In this document: piece by piece, positions 63,138-64,000 of the stretch
Layout of the letters: each line of letters starts with the position of its first letter
Numbering within the stretch: position 1 is the stretch's first letter
DNA from: Mollicutes bacterium
Lineage (GTDB): Bacteria; Bacillota_I; Bacilli_A; Izemoplasmatales; Izemoplasmataceae
Length of the DNA: 64,000 bases
Assembly: GCA_003552925.1 (NCBI GenBank)
Contig: PUOX01000031.1
Coordinates: forward strand, 1-64,000
Direction: 5' to 3'
Notes under the pieces: generated by a model
What the model was told of the DNA's origin: nothing
Databases searched by the model: none
Seen by the model: the letters and a program-made list of their open reading frames with translations, nothing else
Made by a program: the position numbers and the translations under genes

Positions 63138-63638
63138 TTTGATTTTCGCTTTTTTCAACGCTGCTTCTCTCGCTTCGTAGAGCGCTTTCGTGAACGCTTT
63201 CTCTTCGTCTTTGCGGAGGAGGAAAACGATCGTTTTCCGCCGTTTGTCCTGCGAATCACGGAACCGAAAAACGACTTTCAAATAGCCGAACCATCCGTAA
63301 AAAAGCGGAGAAAGCCTCACGTCGCGCAAGTCTTTGAGAAAATACGTCTTGTCCTCTTTGTCTTCGTATGCCATGCGGTAGGTTTCGCCTTCCAAGACGA
63401 AGGTCATCTTGTTGTACATGGTGTACTCCCGGTAAAACCAGGCAATGCTTAAGACGATTCCGCCAAGGACTTGAAGGGCGTAGTTCATCCATGCCGCATC
63501 GAATAGCCGCCAATCCTGTCCGCGGTAGAGCGCTCGCAGGACGAGGTCTAAGGCGATGAAACCGATGACGGCGCCGAAGGCGATTAGGATGGAGAGTTGT
63601 TTGGGGGTGAGCGTGCCGCTAGCGAACCTGTCTTTCAT
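63132..63638 (-). CDS. Small membrane protein of unknown function
   Basis: This 168-residue protein has two membrane segments (about residues 15-37 and 53-72) followed by a soluble, probably PH-like beta-rich part (YNKMTFVLEGETYRMAYEDKEDKTYF) and a very basic C-terminus (REAALKKAKIKK). No family was recognised with confidence. It lies 12 bases downstream of the LOTUS-domain gene on the same strand, so the two are likely co-transcribed. Confidence 0.6.
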   Translation of the reverse strand: MKDRFASGTLTPKQLSILIAFGAVIGFIALDLVLRALYRGQDWRLFDAAWMNYALQVLGGIVLSIAWFYREYTMYNKMTFVLEGETYRMAYEDKEDKTYFLKDLRDVRLSPLFYGWFGYLKVVFRFRDSQDKRRKTIVFLLRKDEEKAFTKALYEAREAALKKAKIKK

Positions 63639-63650
63639 GCTTTCACCTGC

Positions 63651-64000
63651 TTATTTGCTGTTTTTGATTTTGATGTAGGCGACTTTGTTTTCGATTTTCA
63701 CCGAGAAAGCCTTGTGTTGTTTGAAAAAGGTCAAAGGTTTGACGTTCGTGCCGTAGTTGCGCGGATGGAAGCCCGGGAACTTCTTTTGCAGAAGGTTCGC
63801 CACAACGCTCCAATACGCCCAACCGTCGTCTTCTTGGTTCGAGACGATGATGTTTTTCAACTCTTTTTCAATGGTCTCAAGCGGCGTGATGCTGCTTTCG
63901 ACTTTTTTCTTGCGGCCGTTTTTGGCTTTTCCTTCTTTTTTGTTCTCCTCTTCGGCAAGCATTTTGTCGAGGTAGGAGAACGTTTCGCAAGAATTCACAA
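63651..64000 (-). CDS. LOTUS/OST-HTH domain protein, probably of NYN–LOTUS type (partial)
   Basis: The window cuts the 5' part. The visible C-terminal 116 residues start VNSCETFSYLDKML, which resembles the segment after the NYN nuclease domain in bacterial NYN–LOTUS proteins. A basic linker leads to an OST-HTH/LOTUS domain (about TPLETIEKELKNIIVSNQED, then DGWAYWSVVANLLQKKFPGF and HPRNYG). LOTUS domains bind RNA, with G-quadruplex RNA among known ligands. The GTG at 63998 given as the start is read here as an internal valine, since the frame is open to the window edge. Confidence 0.75.
   Translation of the reverse strand, partial: VNSCETFSYLDKMLAEEENKKEGKAKNGRKKKVESSITPLETIEKELKNIIVSNQEDDGWAYWSVVANLLQKKFPGFHPRNYGTNVKPLTFFKQHKAFSVKIENKVAYIKIKNSK

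Noticed and set aside
63996-63998. GTG 63998 as the start of the LOTUS-domain gene
   Set aside because: The frame continues to the window edge, and VNSCETFSYLDKML matches an internal family segment, so the gene is cut rather than complete.

Overview
The window reads as a chromosomal segment of a low-complexity Bacillota-type bacterium (Firmicutes or a close wall-reduced relative). The evidence is the conserved ftsZ–ylmE–sepF–ylmG–ileS and engB–valS–folC orders, T-box leaders on ileS and valS, RecU instead of RuvC, RNase J, trigger factor–Lon, HPr/Enzyme I, HrcA/CIRCE-type groESL control, and TPP and FMN riboswitches. TGA is used as a stop and TGG as Trp, so the standard bacterial code applies. 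Base composition by eye is near half G+C. Lipoproteins with Ig-like/OB-fold domains, nucleoside salvage genes and a compact division cluster without ylmH/divIVA would fit a Mollicutes-like lineage such as Izemoplasmatales, but that placement is a guess. No phage, IS element, CRISPR array, tRNA or rRNA was recognised.

Layout. 1–4258: tail of ftsZ, division helpers (ylmE, sepF, ylmG), then a T-box and ileS. 4259–6419: a structured leader, a YczE-like membrane protein, deoC and deoD (deoxynucleoside breakdown). 6431–10424: a YmfF/YmfH-type M16 peptidase pair, a DUF3137 membrane protein, and a short SSB-like protein. 10467–14484: thyA–folA–plsC, then pyrimidine nucleoside phosphorylase and a VOC protein. 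14511–18070: TPP riboswitch with thiT, then glgA–glgC. 18068–26450: recU (minus), RNase J, Nudix, tig, HAD phosphatase, ptsH, lon, ohr. 26488–28742: two lipoproteins, one carrying a PHP phosphoesterase domain, the other Ig-like plus OB-fold domains. 28781–33622: engB, T-box valS, folC. 33626–38131: ptsI (minus), mutY, radC, L21 leader, rplU, rpmA. 38149–45058: a GNAT–P-loop fusion, obg, two mgtE paralogues, ruvA and a HELSH metallopeptidase. 45134–47537: asparaginase, an AT-rich gene-poor island, and a PHP phosphatase with a remarkable nested-hairpin leader. 47587–51864: rarA, two GNAT proteins, and a BspA-like leucine-rich-repeat lipoprotein behind a CRP-like palindrome. 51862–55188: radical SAM gene with a leader-peptide/terminator arrangement, a PTS EIIC-like membrane protein, and an anchored alpha/beta hydrolase. 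55189–59481: FMN-riboswitch-controlled ribD–ribE–ribBA–ribH with a HAD phosphatase as last gene. 59495–64000: glpK, groES–groEL, a small membrane protein and the 3' part of a LOTUS-domain gene.

How the genes work together. Much of the window is core information processing (aminoacylation, ribosome assembly GTPases, recombination and repair, RNA decay, proteostasis). The metabolic theme is salvage and storage: nucleosides are phosphorolysed and deoxyribose is funnelled to glycolysis, thiamine is imported, riboflavin is made de novo, glycogen is built from ADP-glucose, and glycerol is phosphorylated. Most promoters have an extended or near-extended -10 element, and most operons end in textbook hairpins, several shared by convergent genes.

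The signals I consider least explained are the three-tier nested inverted repeat at the 5' end of the PHP gene transcript (47433–47520), the 30-codon ORF plus terminator ahead of the radical SAM gene (52841–53017), the compact folded leader of the YczE-like gene (4290–4385), the AT-rich island with a 10-bp inverted repeat (46109–46584), and bL27 with an N-terminal extension but no prp gene beside it.
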